A DNA stretch of 64,000 bases from Rhinopomastus cyanomelas. Its lineage: Eukaryota > Chordata > Aves > Bucerotiformes > Rhinopomastidae. The notes below the pieces were generated by a model, which was not told the origin of the DNA, made no database searches, and saw only the letters and a program-made list of their open reading frames with translations. The translations under genes and the position numbers were made by a program. The first letter of the stretch is position 1. Each line of letters starts with the position of its first letter. The stretch spans positions 186,001 to 250,000 of the forward strand of contig VXBP01009019.1 of NCBI GenBank assembly GCA_013400115.1. The letters are read 5' to 3'. Positions 1-12,902 of the stretch are shown one piece after another.

Positions 1-3000
1 AAAATTATTACTTGGACCAGTGGCATCATCATTTTATTCTGCATTATTGTTACTCTTTACTAGTTCTCTAACATCTAGGAACATTTTTATTGGGACGTCC
101 CTGAGCTAGGTACTGTAAGAAACATAAAGTAATTCTTGGCCCCAGATTACTTGCAAAATATTTTATTAATCAAGCAAAACCTAAGTATAACCCAGTTACC
201 AGCTTTCTGGTTTGTTTGTTTGTCTGAATTCACTTATAACTGAATTGGTCTTCAGGATACAGTTTGCCTAGACTTGGGCTTGAAATTGCATGCAATTAAA
301 ATCACCAAATTACGTGAACTCCCTGTGACCTCATTTCAAAGTCATCTTACTGATTCACTTGGAGCATCTCCCTTGGGCTGTTAATGTTTAGCTATAAAGT
401 TAGTAAAGCAGATTAATTAAAATTAACTCAACTGACCAAAACATGACTATAATTACATAATAGTTGTGGGCCACCAGTGAAGATTCCCCTTAAAATCATT
501 ATGATGTTATTGTCAATTACCAAGTTAATAAGGCTAATTATAAACGAAATAATGAAGGTAACAACATTCATTATTAAGTTTACTGAAGCACATTTACCTG
601 TGGCTTTTTGCAGGATCTAAATGTCAGTGTTAATTACTGACATGAAATAACAGCAACATGACACATGACAGTCAGACAGTAATTGACTCATCATGGATTG
701 GGGCAGGGTGACTGTGGGGATTGTAACATGAGAATATTCACCTGTATTTTCTGTAAGACCAGTTTTTCCTACCCCTCTGCTCCTTACCTCTCACACCTCT
801 GTTAACATCACCTGTTCTGCTACCTTTGGTTTGAATGGTGTAGTGTAAAGACGCAGTGCCTTTTATACCTGTAAACTAGAACTGAATCTGCCATCTGAAT
901 TCAATCAGGACAATTCTAGTTTACAAAACCATACACTATTATATTCTGAAGGCATTTCATTTATTCACTTTGCACATTCTTCAGATCATCCTTCTTGAGG
1001 CAATGCTGTTGCATGTGAATAAGCAATGCCGTAGCACATGAATGTGAGGTATGAGCAAAGTAACTGCCATAACTAAGCAAAACTGCATAATTATTATTTC
1101 TGGAAAATTTTATCATGCAACCACTGTGATTTCTAAGTGCCATTTTTATTATGAGGTCATAAACCAAGTTGTTGTGCAGGAATAAAAAACATAAAGGATC
1201 GCAGAGTTCCAAGTTGCTGGTCCAAGATACCATACTTTGAATTTCCCAAGATTCTTAAGTTTCAGTTTGAAAAAAATACTTCACAGTATATCCCTTTCTG
1301 CATTGACACTGCCACTTGTCCTGTTAAAAACTTAATGGTGGGCATTGGTGTTAGACAAAATGTAAATATATTCTGACAGCAGCACTGTTGTCCCTTCCAC
1401 AAAGAACTTGAAAGGATCTAAACAAATGCAAGCTGCAAAATATATGAAGGGCTACTCTACTAATCAAATGTCTTTTTCTTTTTCGTTTGCATACAGGGAA
1501 CAATTAATCAAACAGTCTGAACACTATTTGCAAGCATACATTTAGTCATAAATCCAGCTTGATCTGGAAGGATAAAGCAGTAGTTTATCGATCTGGCTAG
1601 CTAGTGCTTTGAAAATACTATGCAGAACTCATTTGGTCAGGAATATTGACAGGTACCTGTTTTTTTATGAGACAATAATATGATTCCCAAATGGATAAGC
1701 TACGAAAGGTCAAAGACAAAATAATTTATCCCCAGGAGACATATGGATTACTGTTAGGAATATTCTGAAATTCTGTCCTAGCATTCATGTATTTCAAAGC
1801 ATTCCTAAAAGTAATTTGAGTTTAAAGACAGTAAATCAGAAATAACCAAATCACTGCACTTTGCTTGTCTTGTAGAAAGACGGGGAGTCTTAATTTAAAA
1901 GCATCAGTGCTTTTGAGTCTCCTTCACATATCTAGGGGAGTAATTCCAAAAAGTTAGATCATTTTATTCTATTTCCCCCTTCCTCTCTAATTCAGTGGGA
2001 ATTCACTCATGCAAGGGGCCTTTTTTAGAACTGAGGGTTTACAGGCTGAAAGTGAGGTATCGCTGTTGAATGCATTGTAATGAACCAGCTCCCATTCCTC
2101 TTTGGGTGCAAACAGTTTCATCGGAATCTATGTCCTCGGCTCTGTCTTGGCAGAGTGCAGAGGAGCTCCTCCTTCCCAGGTAGCAGGACTAGTTTTTTGA
2201 AAGAGGAGGTTGACGTTGACTCCTTTGACATTCTGAGTTTTGCCCTACTTATGTACCAGAATCCATGGGTTCTTACAGCTTTGTTATAGTGTGTGTAGCC
2301 CTCAGACAGATTTTAAATCAGTCATTAGTTACTGCTGAGGAATCAGATAAAAGCTATGTAAAAGTGAATCAGCAACACTGAAAATTGATCAAAGAATTAG
2401 ATCAACCAAGAGCCACGTTATTTTAGCATGTTTGGAGTTCCCTGGGCAATATAGACACCTTAGGCCCAGAGATAGCCATCCTACAAGTGAATGTACCATG
2501 CTGCATATTCTTATGGCAAAATTTTACCACAAAGGGGCTTCCGACCATTAGTGTTCCTACAAGGTGGACTAGCCAAAGTACTCCTTCCTAAAATGAAGGC
2601 TGTACCATTGAAAATGGGAAACTGATAATTTTTTCAGCATGTTTTTTTAAGGGCACTCTCAGAGTTAACAGAGTGAAGCCTGTAACATGGACAGCTTTGT
2701 GCAGTGCTTTTAATGAACATTGTGCTATGGGCATTGGAGGCCTTCTAGCAATCAATAACTATTGACGAGAAAATAAGTCATTAATTTCATTGTAATTATT
2801 AGAAGACTAGTGATTAGGAGACACTGGTTCTGACCTTGATTGTACACAAACTGAAATAATAATTGCAGCCAATTCCTTTGTCCAGAAATGTTAATTTCTT
2901 AATCAGCATCAGAGAGTGTAGGTAAGGGGGGGGACCACCATGCAAAACACTGTTACTTTTATTACTCAGGAAGTATGAATTTATTCTATCGGGACAACAA

Positions 3001-3015
3001 AATGCCACATCATTG
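1..3015. other. Non-coding sequence, nothing recognised
   Basis: This stretch is AT-rich with short chance open frames only. I see no repeat family or RNA gene in it. Confidence 0.6.
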
Positions 3016-3023
3016 GCTTAGAT

Positions 3024-3355
3024 CAGAGGTCCTCAAACCCTGGTCTGTGGGCCAGATACAGCCCCCCAGGGTCTCCAGTGCAGCCTGCCGGTATTTACCA
3101 CCCCAACGCTGGGTGTTGGGGAGTGGAAACCGAGCAGCTGCAGATGACTTCCTGCCGACTTCGACTGCGTGGCCAGGCTGAGGCGGGCAGCTCCCCTGTC
3201 TCACACTCCTTCCCTCCAGCTCCCAGGCAGGACAAGCCAGGCAGCACAAATTATAGCCCGGCCCCTGACACTGTCTGAGGGACAGTGAACTGGCCCCCAA
3301 CACTGTCTGATGGACAGTGAACCGGCCCCCTGTTTAAAAAGTTTGAGGACTCCTG
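3024..3355. mobile_element. Non-autonomous hAT DNA transposon (332 bp)
   Basis: The element has terminal inverted repeats of 15 bp, CAGAGGTCCTCAAAC at the left end and the complement of CAGGAGTCCTCAAAC at the right end (14 of 15 identical). It is flanked by an 8-bp target-site duplication, GCTTAGAT at 3,016-3,023 and GCTTAGAG at 3,356-3,363 (7 of 8). TIRs starting CAG and 8-bp duplications are the signature of the hAT superfamily, and the terminus resembles Charlie-type elements. The inside is GC-rich and has no transposase frame. It includes two copies of a unit of about 33 bp ending in GACAGTGAA...GGCCCCC (about 3,267-3,331). It must have been moved by a transposase supplied elsewhere. Confidence 0.85.
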
Positions 3356-3799
3356 GCTTAGAGTAATGCTTTTTAAACTGTTGTTCCATCCTTAAAATGT
3401 CTTCTGGAAGGTTTTTCTTTACTTTATTCTTGAAGGTATGAGGGTATTTGGACACAGAGAGAACATCACCTGATTCCGAGTGTTGTGGAGGACAGGAAGC
3501 AGAAAGTTTTTTGAAGAAGCAAGCTACTTTATCCTTAGCCAACTAGCCTTAGGAAAAATTAGAGCTGAGGTTATGCAGCCCTGATTTATGAATCCTTCAG
3601 CAGCAGAGAGCCCACACTGTTGTGATCCTATCATCTGGAAAGCCTTTTCCTGTAAATTTTCTTCCTCTCAGTTTGTCACTGGGAAAGTTGGAATGTGACA
3701 GAGTAACAAGTGGCACATCACTATGTCATTCTAGATAAGATGTCTTGTCTAGATAAAACACCTTATTTAGATTACACCTAGATTATTTAGGTGATAGGT

Positions 3800-3888
3800 G
3801 CCTCCTAGGTTGGGGAGGCAGGGGAGGGGTTTAGGACTGGATGGTCTTTCAAGGTCCCTTCCAATCCCTAATGTTCTGTGATTCTGTG
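3800..3888 (+). mobile_element. CR1 LINE 3' end fragment
   Basis: This fragment matches the CR1 3' terminus: the GGACTGGATGGTCTTTCAAG segment, then CCTTCCAATCCCTAATG, and the ATTCTGTG tail. The 5' part is absent, as is usual for CR1 copies truncated during reverse transcription. Confidence 0.85.
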
Positions 3889-4954
3889 ATCTTGTGTGCT
3901 TATGGTGAACTATCTAGAGGTGCTTATAAACAGCTCAAGAAAGCTTTCAATTGAGTGGTTTAATCAGCTGTGGAGACTGAATGTAGGTGTAAGGCTACCT
4001 GTTGCGCCAACAGTGCAAAGTTCCTGGTCTATAGATTGCTGTGTCAGGACTGTCAGTGGGTATGTATACAAAGAAGTCCATAGTGGTTTGTTTATCTACT
4101 GATTCAGAATCTATGCTCAAATAGCACAACTTTCATGAACAATGAATTGATAAAGAATGCAGCTGGGGTGTGGATGGTACAAGAAACTCCATCCATCATT
4201 TTCCAAAAGGCACAATGAATGGCTTAATTGTTGCTACAAACAATTGCTCACCATTTTATTTGCTGTATACAGAGTGTGATCTCACTAAGAGACAATGCAG
4301 AGACATACAGTGACAGGAGAGCCTCTTTTTTGCATCCACTTGGTTTCTTTCATTCAACAGATATCACTGGCTTTGTCTGGACTGTTCAGGCCCACCTTCT
4401 TGACCACCATGAGGTATTGAGCTGGCTAACACAGCTGTGGGTAGGGAAGAAACAGCCCTGACAGTGAGGAAATCATATTAGTACAACATGCAATAATAAG
4501 AGCATTACTTAATGCTCAGGAATTTTTGTAGGGCAATATGTAAATGTACTGTCTTCTGAGAGGGCTACACATGGGAATGCTTGTCCTTAAACCAGAGATT
4601 TTGCTTCAGTGCCATATGAATTTGATCTGTTCCCTTTTGCTGAACTGGATTTGATGTGTCTTCTTTAATACCTTCCTTTGCTGCAAGCTTTATATTTAGG
4701 GCCATCTGTACTGCAACCATTTATGTAAATTTAACTGCAGCACTGATATCTCTAGAGGACTTGACAGAGTATTTGGGATTTTTTCATTTCTTGGAACAAA
4801 ATACCTTAATTAAGTTTCTATCTTTATCTCTTTACACGTTATTAGTCTTCTCTTTGAATCATTGTCTGAGGCTTGCTACATAGATGACAATAAGTCAGTC
4901 TTATGAATGGAGAAGAAAGGAAGATGTGGGTCATAGTTTGCTATAAGTGATGGA

Positions 4955-5360
4955 TTATTTATGGCCTGGAGAGTAGATCTTGTGAGGAAAGGTTGTTAGA
5001 GTTGAGGCTGTTTAGTTTGAGGAAGAGGAGGCTTAGGGTAGACCTTATCACTCTACAACTATCTGAAAGAACATTGTAGAGATGTTGGTGTTCATCTCTT
5101 CTCACAGGCAGTTAGTGACAGAACCAGACAGAAGGGTTTCAAGCTCCAACAGAGTAGGTTTAGATTGGACATCAGGAAAGATGTGGTCAGGCACTGGAAC
5201 GGGCTGCCAACAGTGGTGGTTGAGTCAACGTCCCTGGATGAGTTTAACACATGCTTAGATGTAGTGTTGGAGGATCTGGTTTAAGGGTGAATATGTAGAG
5301 TAGGGTTGATGGTTGGACTTGATGATCCCAAGGGTCTCTTCTAACCTGAATGATTCTGTG
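4955..5360 (+). mobile_element. CR1 LINE fragment, older subfamily
   Basis: This is a CR1 3' region of about 400 bp. It contains a GGTTTAGATTGGACATCAGG block, a CTGGAACGGGCTGCC block, GATGGTTGGACTTGATGATC and an ATGATTCTGTG tail. It differs in sequence from the common short 3' ends elsewhere in the window and is more diverged, so it probably belongs to another, older CR1 subfamily. Confidence 0.85.
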
Positions 5361-5574
5361 GATTTTAGGATTATTCCTTTGACCAAAAATTTTGTGTCTA
5401 AATCTAAATGTATGTCATTCTTATAAATTGTAGGTGTTATAGTGGTTTCTAGATTGAAAATAAAAACATTATTTGACCCATTATGTGTTTTTACAATGAA
5501 GCTAAAATTCTTTAATTGGTGTCCAAATCTCACACCCCAAAGCAGGATTTCTTCAAATATTAGTACCCTTCAAG

Positions 5575-6112
5575 CAAAGAAGGCTGCATTAGGTATTGCC
5601 AGAAGGCCAAGGGAGTTGATCTTTCCCTTACACTCAGCACTAGTGAGGCCACATGTGGCGTGTTGTGTCCAGTTCTAGAGTTACCAGTATATGAGAGAGA
5701 GAGAGTCATACTGGAGAATCTAGCAAAATCTAGCATGAAGATGATGAAGAGACGGGACCTTCTGTCCTGTGAGGAAAGGCTGAGAGAGCTGGCACTGTTC
5801 AGCTTGGGAAAGAGAAGGCTTGGGGAAGATCTCAACGTGTACAAAGAACCTGGAGGGTGTAAAGAGGACAAAGTCAAGCTCTTTTCAGCGGTGCCCAGTG
5901 ACAGGACAGGAGGCATTGGGCACAAACTGAAATACAGGAGGTGCCATCTGAACATCAGGAAACAGTTTTTCACTGTGAGGGTGACTGAACACTGTCAGAG
6001 TTTGCCCAGAGAGGGTGTAAGACCTCCACTGGCTAGACATGGTTTTGAGCAGCTGGCTTTAGATAACCTTGCTTCATTGACCAGATGACTTCTAATGGAT
6101 CCTTCTGTGGAT
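5575..6112 (+). mobile_element. CR1 LINE fragment, about 540 bp
   Basis: This fragment holds CR1 end-of-ORF2 and 3' UTR sequence: ACTAGTGAGGCCACATGTGG, the CTGTGAGGAAAGGCTGAGAG segment, GCCATCTGAACATCAGGAAA and TTTTTCACTGTGAGGGTGA. The conserved frame gives the open reading frame at 5,660-6,088, which is a broken remnant and not a host gene. The 3' tail is degraded. Confidence 0.8.
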
Positions 6113-9111
6113 TTGTGCTGCTGCAATTCTGTTAATGCGTGTCAAATAATAAGACTAAACATAAATATTTACAAAGATACTCTTATCAATACAATCTCAG
6201 CATAAAAACTTAGAGTATCAGTGGTGTGTTACACAAACACTAAGAAAGGACACAAAGTTGCCTGAAAAATTCATTTCCCAAAATACCTTGGGAAACGTGG
6301 TATCAGGATGCAGTGAAGTGAGCGTACATATCCATGGCATTGAAAGCAACTACACAGCAGATGTTTTTAGTGGTTCTCAAACAAAGGCAACTCAATTTTA
6401 TCATGCAAAGCAAGCAGATTTTTCTTAAACTTGCTCTCAGAAATAGCTCAGTGATTTTTGCTGATTTTTTTTTTTTTTAATGAGGCAAACATCTGCCATG
6501 AAAAGTTTTGCTTCAGCCACTGAAGGCTGTCAGTCTATTAAACGCTGAAAGCTGGGTGATTTAATGGAGAATATAAAACTACCATGCTTACAGACAATAC
6601 TACCAATGCACCAAAAATGAACATTAAATAGCTGTGTTGGGCAGACGTCATGACATTCACTACCTCCATGTAGCAATAAGACTCCTAAGTATAGCTGTAA
6701 CAGATACCTTAGCAAAAACTGGAATGGCAATTAATTCTGCTGAGGGTGGTATTAATATCTCTATGGGTTCTTCCTCTTCTTCATTGGAACTCGCTGTAGA
6801 GGCTGAGATTACTGTGGATGAAGAAGGAAGTGAAAGGCAGAAGATTGGTCCTTACATCTTCAGTTTCACTTGCTACTGGGAAATTTAGCCTGTTCCCCAT
6901 TCAAAAGTTTTTAAACTTTTAAATATCTTCAGAATATTTCCCTTACAGTGTGTCCTGTTGTTCTGAATTGTACGCATTCATGTGTGTTTCATTTTAGGCA
7001 CTGCAGTATCTAGGGATGCAAGTGGGACTGACTGCAAGATAAGCTTCATTCTGGCTGGCTCTTGCTTTTTGCTGTCGTTAACTTATCCGTAAAATGATCA
7101 AGAAATACAGCTTTAAAATAACCACATTAGTCCAAGCAACTGCTTAATTTTAGCAATTACATTACAATTATTGTTGCCTCCTTCTGTGAGGTCTTTTCTC
7201 TGAGCTTAAGCCAGAAATCAACCAAGGGCAAACAACGATCCTTCCAAAGCAGAAAGCCTTCTTTAAATGTGCCGCATCTCTGATCTTGACAAGCATGCAG
7301 AAAAGCACAGGCGAATGCACAGACATTTCCAAGGCCTGCTGTTCATCCAGACGCTGAGTAGTATGCAATATTGCCTCACGGAAGGTTTTGTTCCTTGCAT
7401 GCAAATAGAGTCACAGTGTGCAAACTATAATTTAATCCCTATCATAGACAGGCTCAACATGAAGGCCCTGCTAGAGCTCTGGGCTGCAGTCAGGCAGCTG
7501 TGACTTTTAACAGAGATCAAGGAGTCCTTGCTCAAGAAATGAGGCAGGATATTCCTTAATTTTAGAGCAGTAAGAAGACTGAATGTTGAAAGAAGTGTGT
7601 GTTGTTATGTTTTTATAGCAGTTTGAAAAATAGAACAAAAGGCGGTCCGAGATGGAACTGATTTCATATTACTATAAAAATACAGCAATGCTGCATCCAG
7701 GTTATAGAGACTTTAATTTTACTTAATTCTGCATATCTTCAGAAAACCTGTTCTACTTTTGATAGCAGTAGTATTACTTTTGCATGTGTAGATTTCTTTC
7801 TTTACCTGCTTCAGATAGAGTATACAGTATCCCCAAACTTATTTGCTGGCTAGATAATATTTCAAAAGATTTTAAGTTCAGTCCCTACCAGTTAACATTT
7901 ACAAGAAATCTATCCAGACATTTTTGCTTACAAATAAAAACTATAATTTAGTGAGACTCACGTTGAGTAGAACAAACCAAATGTCTTGTTTAGTTCTCAG
8001 TTATGTCCTTTGTATTTCCATATTAATTACTCAACAACTAGTATGAACTCAATAACAAATAGATATTTCTGAACCATTTTAGCATTCTATGAATTCCGTT
8101 TCTTTACAAATCAGTGAGTGCATGGTGAACAGAATTCCATTCTTTCAGTAGGCATTGCTTTAGCAGGTTTGAATGTTATAGACCATAGAGAAATGTGCAA
8201 TGGCATTGGTACTTTAACTCCTCAGTGAGCTATTTGTCTATAGACTTGTTTGTTGTTCACGCCTTTCATAAGAACCTTTGTATGCTCAGTCTGCTGATAC
8301 TGTCTCTAATCCACTTGTATGCAGGTTCTTATATTTGTGTTGGCTGGAAAATTATCTGGGAGTTTTTTGACCCCTGGTTCAGTTTTCTTAGCCTGCTGTA
8401 AAATGGTTTGACCTAATTAAAACCAGACGTGGGGTTGTTTTAGTTCTGATTCCATGACAGCTTTAGCCATATGCTACTTGGATCAGGGGACTTACACATA
8501 TTAATTGGGCTCTCCTGCATCACTAAAGCTTGTAATGTCTTTTGATATTAAGGTCTGCGTTCCTTCTCCTACTGTTCAGAATACCTCTCAAACAGAACTT
8601 TGCTTCAGGACTAGAGGAGCCCTATTTTTGTAGGGGAATGGGTAATGACCAGAAACCTGATCTGGAAACACCTGGAATTCATCAACATTCTTTCTTACTA
8701 GCCTGTTATATGAGGATACTAGAAACTTAGACTGTTGTCTTTGCTTCCAGGCTTCTCTAAGTACACATCACCATCTTCTAAAAACATTTGTTCATTCAAG
8801 TGAAAGATTCTGACCTTTGTTTTGTCTCTGCAGCTCCATTTCAAGTGTTTAAATTATTTGTTTCCACATGCTCAGTAACTAGCACACTTTTTCTAGGCTT
8901 ACTGGGTGAAAATGGGGTGTACAAGTAAGCCTACTGTGGCATTTTTCTTGGTATCCCACTCACTCCAATTCAGCAAGTAGACAGATGACATAAAGCACAT
9001 GGGTAGTCTCATTCAGGAAAAGCTAAACCACTGATCGATGTTGAGAGTGGGGAGAGACAAGTCACATCAGCACCATGAGGTGCAGACCAATCTGGACATT
9101 ATTTAGGGTAA

Positions 9112-9126
9112 GTGTGTGTGTGTGTG
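9112..9126. repeat. (GT)n microsatellite
   Basis: A short run of about seven GT units. Confidence 0.9.
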
Positions 9127-12100
9127 AAGGGAGTTAATTCCTTTTAGTTCCTGGATAAATCCATGGCTGACCTCATTGATGTGACAGTGAAATCAGCGGG
9201 AGTTCTCATATGCTTAAAAGGAAGGCACATATTAAACCGCTTTCTTTGAACCAAGGTCACTGCATTACTAATTCTCCCTGTGATGGGCAAATGCATCATG
9301 GTCTCTGAGCAGCTGCTCCTCTAGCTGATGGAGATATTTGGTTCTGTGCCAAAGCAGCAAGTAGGATATTTACTGCTGAGTTCAAGATGAATAGGGTTTA
9401 TAATGGGAGCAAGAGCCACTGCTATCTTGAGGTAAATCTTGTAATTAATCATTTTTATTTGTTCTATAACAGCAAGGTCTTCACAAAAAAATTCTTTTGA
9501 GTCTCTCTCTTAAATTCTTCTGCGTGAGCATGGCCACCTCAGCCCACAGCTAAGTGAGAGGGACTGGGGAAGCGATACCTAAATAAGGGAGATGGCATGA
9601 TTTCTCATACTTATTTGTCAGTTCCAAAGAGACTGCTGGAAATGTTTTTATTCTTACCTAGGAAAGCATTCCTTGGAGACACATCACCTTGCAATTTGAA
9701 GTTAGGGTGTGTATGTGTTTGCTACTGGTATCAGTGGCTCTTTTGGAAAGTACCTGACACCCTGGATGCAGGTCTGCTCCAAAGCCAAAACATTTGTCCT
9801 TCTGAAAGATGTTTGTGAACACTAAAGCTAATCAAAGTGAAGTGGTCTTTCAGCAGAAGTGCTTGTATCACCCCCAGAAAACAGTGGAATTTAAATGTTG
9901 TGTCCAGATGAATTCACAGAATGTAACAAGGAAATGCCTGTAATGTAGTGTAGCACTGCTCAAAGTCATTTGTAGCCAGCTCTGATGTAGAAGCCCAGTT
10001 ATGGCAGTACAGTCTCCAAGACAGGCTAAATCGCTTAGCTTCTTGACCAAGTTTTCTAGGACTTTAGCAGCACATAGGCTAGACATGATGTTTTAGAGTT
10101 AACTTTGATATTTCCTGCTATCCTGCTGTCCCAATGTAGTCTAGACAATTCTTGAGGCTCAAAAACTCTCTGGCTACCAGACTGCCCTGTGAGATGGAAA
10201 AGGGAGTCATTTAGTCTGCAGGTAAGGTAGAACACACCTGAATGGCAAATTAAAGACATATGCAATGAGTAGTTTGTAGTTGAAAGGTCTCTTCTAAGGC
10301 AGCTGGGAGCTATGAGCCACCTCTGACCAAGACACAAGACTCAAGAAAAAAAGAAAACTTGCAGAAATGGAACTGAAGCTTGTGGGTTTACTGTGCTCTA
10401 CAACCCCAAATCTAATGTTTATCCATTGCATGTGTATTTTCAGAGGTTGCGTGTCCAAAGTGTCTTCAGTGAGATCTTCAAAGCACTGTAAATGTATGCA
10501 CACAGTGCTGCTGTGAAATAGATAAGACATCTAACTAGAACACCAGTGACAGTCAGATAGGACAGAAATAATACAGCAGCTATTGATGTCTATCAGCTAC
10601 ATAACTTTTGTTTCTTCTGCACAGCATCTGATGCTGTGATGTTGGTAGGTTCTTTACAGTTGCAGTTCTTTTTAAATTTAGTCTGCTGCTTTTCCACTCT
10701 CGTGAAGCAGAGAAGCAAGTCTCCATGTGCAGTGTGGCGTTACTTACACTATTAAGTTCCAAGCAGGTATCTGTGTTTGATCTGATCCTTGGTGTGGCAT
10801 TACTGACGAGCTTGGAGGAGACAGGACAAGCCTTGAAGAGATGCACATTCGAGATAAGGGGAGCTGGCAGATTAGGGGTAGATCCCAGCAACTGAGCAGC
10901 ACTGCAGGAAGGAGTCTCTGTAAGCCTGACCTTTCTGTGTGGAGAGCCATGAAGAGTGAGGTGTGACAGCAGTTTCACAAAGCCATCTGAAGCACTGGGA
11001 TGTTTCCTGGAGTCAGATGTAGCCTCCAAGGGTTAGACACAGCCCTGGAGTATTTTCTGGCATTTGTTAGATTAATGAGGCTGCATCAAAGGGTTAAATA
11101 GTTCCACAGTGTGTCACTTGCTTTCTAATTAGGAAATAGTCCAAGTGCACAAAGATCAGAACGCACATGGACTGGACTGGGACCAAGCCCGTGTTCCCAC
11201 TGATGGCAGCCTCACTTGTCAGTGTGCTGCACTGGCACATGATCTCTGCCCCTTGCCATTTCTGCCATTTGTTTTCCCTTTTAAAATGAAAAATCAAACA
11301 ATTAATTTATGGAGTTCCGCTTCTTTGGTCGCTGTCCAAAGCCTTTCATTGCTGGTGCTTGTGTGCTTTCTGGGAATAACTTGTGACCCACATTATAACT
11401 GAAACCAAGCCAGTAAAACATGACAAAAATCTTCTCACTCCACTCCATTCTGCAGCATCTGTGGCTACTGCTGGAGAGGCAAGGAAGGTCTCCTCCTAGC
11501 AGAGGGCTGAGTCTCAGTGAGGGCTGGAGACTTTGTTGGCCCCCAAAGGAGGACAGGCAGAATGGCATCCAGCTGGGCCTATGTTTTGAGAAGGGCAGTG
11601 ATGCTAGGCTGAGGCCACAAAAAGGGAGAGGTGAAAACCAGATTTACCAAGTGAACAATCAGTGCTAGAAGCCAGATGCATGGGCGGAAGTATGGAAAGG
11701 GGCAGAGTCAAAATGTGTTACACGTGGAGCCTGCAACCTAGGGAGTGGGCAAAGTTAAGTTCTGGTGATTCTTAAATGGAATACTTCCATATTTTCCTTG
11801 CTGCAGAAAATGTAAATGGTGTTTTTGGTTGGTTTTGAGGTTTTTTTGGACATTAGAATCTTTCTCTTATCCAGTCCCTTTCCTAGGAAATCAAATTATT
11901 GCCATGTTTTCAGAAACTTGCATTTAATTAAAATAAATTCTCACTTTCCTTTGGACATTTAGGTAACTTGCTGGAAATTAAGAAAAGGTTTTGGTGGGGC
12001 TTTTGTAACTGTGTTTAAGAGCGGATGGTTTCTGTGGGTAGTAGGTGCCACACCAGAATGGATGGTAAGTTGTGGGGAAGACAGTCAGCTTTCTGCTTGT

Positions 12101-12857
12101 GAAAAAGAAGGTGGTGATTCTTGTCTCCACCTCTTTGCCTCTCCTGTTTCCAGCCATGTCTTTACTGCTTGCCTCTGCTGGCTCTTGCGCTGCTTAACGT
12201 GGCAGGGAGATGACTCAGATCATTAGCGTGTCTGAAAAACATATTCAACGAGACACATTGGGTCTGTGAGCTTTCATGTTGTTCCCGGAACATGGATAAG
12301 GTGGGGAGCAGGCTTGTGCACCTGAGAGTGGTAGTGAAGCCCAGGGAGCAGGATGACCCTTATGGTGGAAGTAAACTGTTAAGTCACCTTGGCCATCTCA
12401 CTTAGTCTGGGCCTGGGTGGGTACCGTTGGCAGAGCTGGTAACAGTTTTCCTGCATCATACAAGGCTTAAGGACAAAAAGGCAGCTTCATTCTTGACATA
12501 ATTCTATGAGTGGAGTCACAGGAGTTATATCCAGGGTGACTTTGTCTAAAGTGTGCCTCTTCAACAGAGTCCACTAAATCAGCTCATTCTTGCACTCTTT
12601 TGTTTCTTTATTTGTGACTGCGATGAATTAGCATCTTAAGTAAATTGCCATGGGAATCAGAGATGAAATAGATAACTTGCTTTCTCTTGTGCATTTACAA
12701 ACAATCTTTTCATAGCAGTCTTTTCACAATCTCGTGTCCAGTATTCAGGCACTTGATCTAGATCCATTAAGGGCATTTTATGCCTATCATGTTCCATAAA
12801 ATTTCTAACCATGTAAGATGCATAACCTATGGCACATGATTGATTGATAGAAGATTT

Positions 12858-12902
12858 CTAGCACATGTAATTTATATATACGCTAGCACATATAATTTAT
12901 AT
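12858..12902 (+). repeat. 20-bp direct repeat, period 25
   Basis: CTAGCACATGTAATTTATAT at 12,858 recurs at 12,883 with one change (CATA for CATG). The surroundings are AT-rich. Confidence 0.8.

Noticed and set aside
3010..3303. Overlapping open frames on both strands near 3.1 kb
   Set aside because: They lie inside the GC-rich hAT element, where stop codons are rare. They do not resemble transposase.
5660..6088. 142-codon open frame on the + strand
   Set aside because: It lies within a CR1 remnant, and its peptide shares the HLNIRKQFFTVRVTEH pattern with other CR1-derived frames here.
10580..11029. 149-codon open frame on the - strand
   Set aside because: There is no recognisable domain or splice structure, and the length is compatible with chance in this much sequence.
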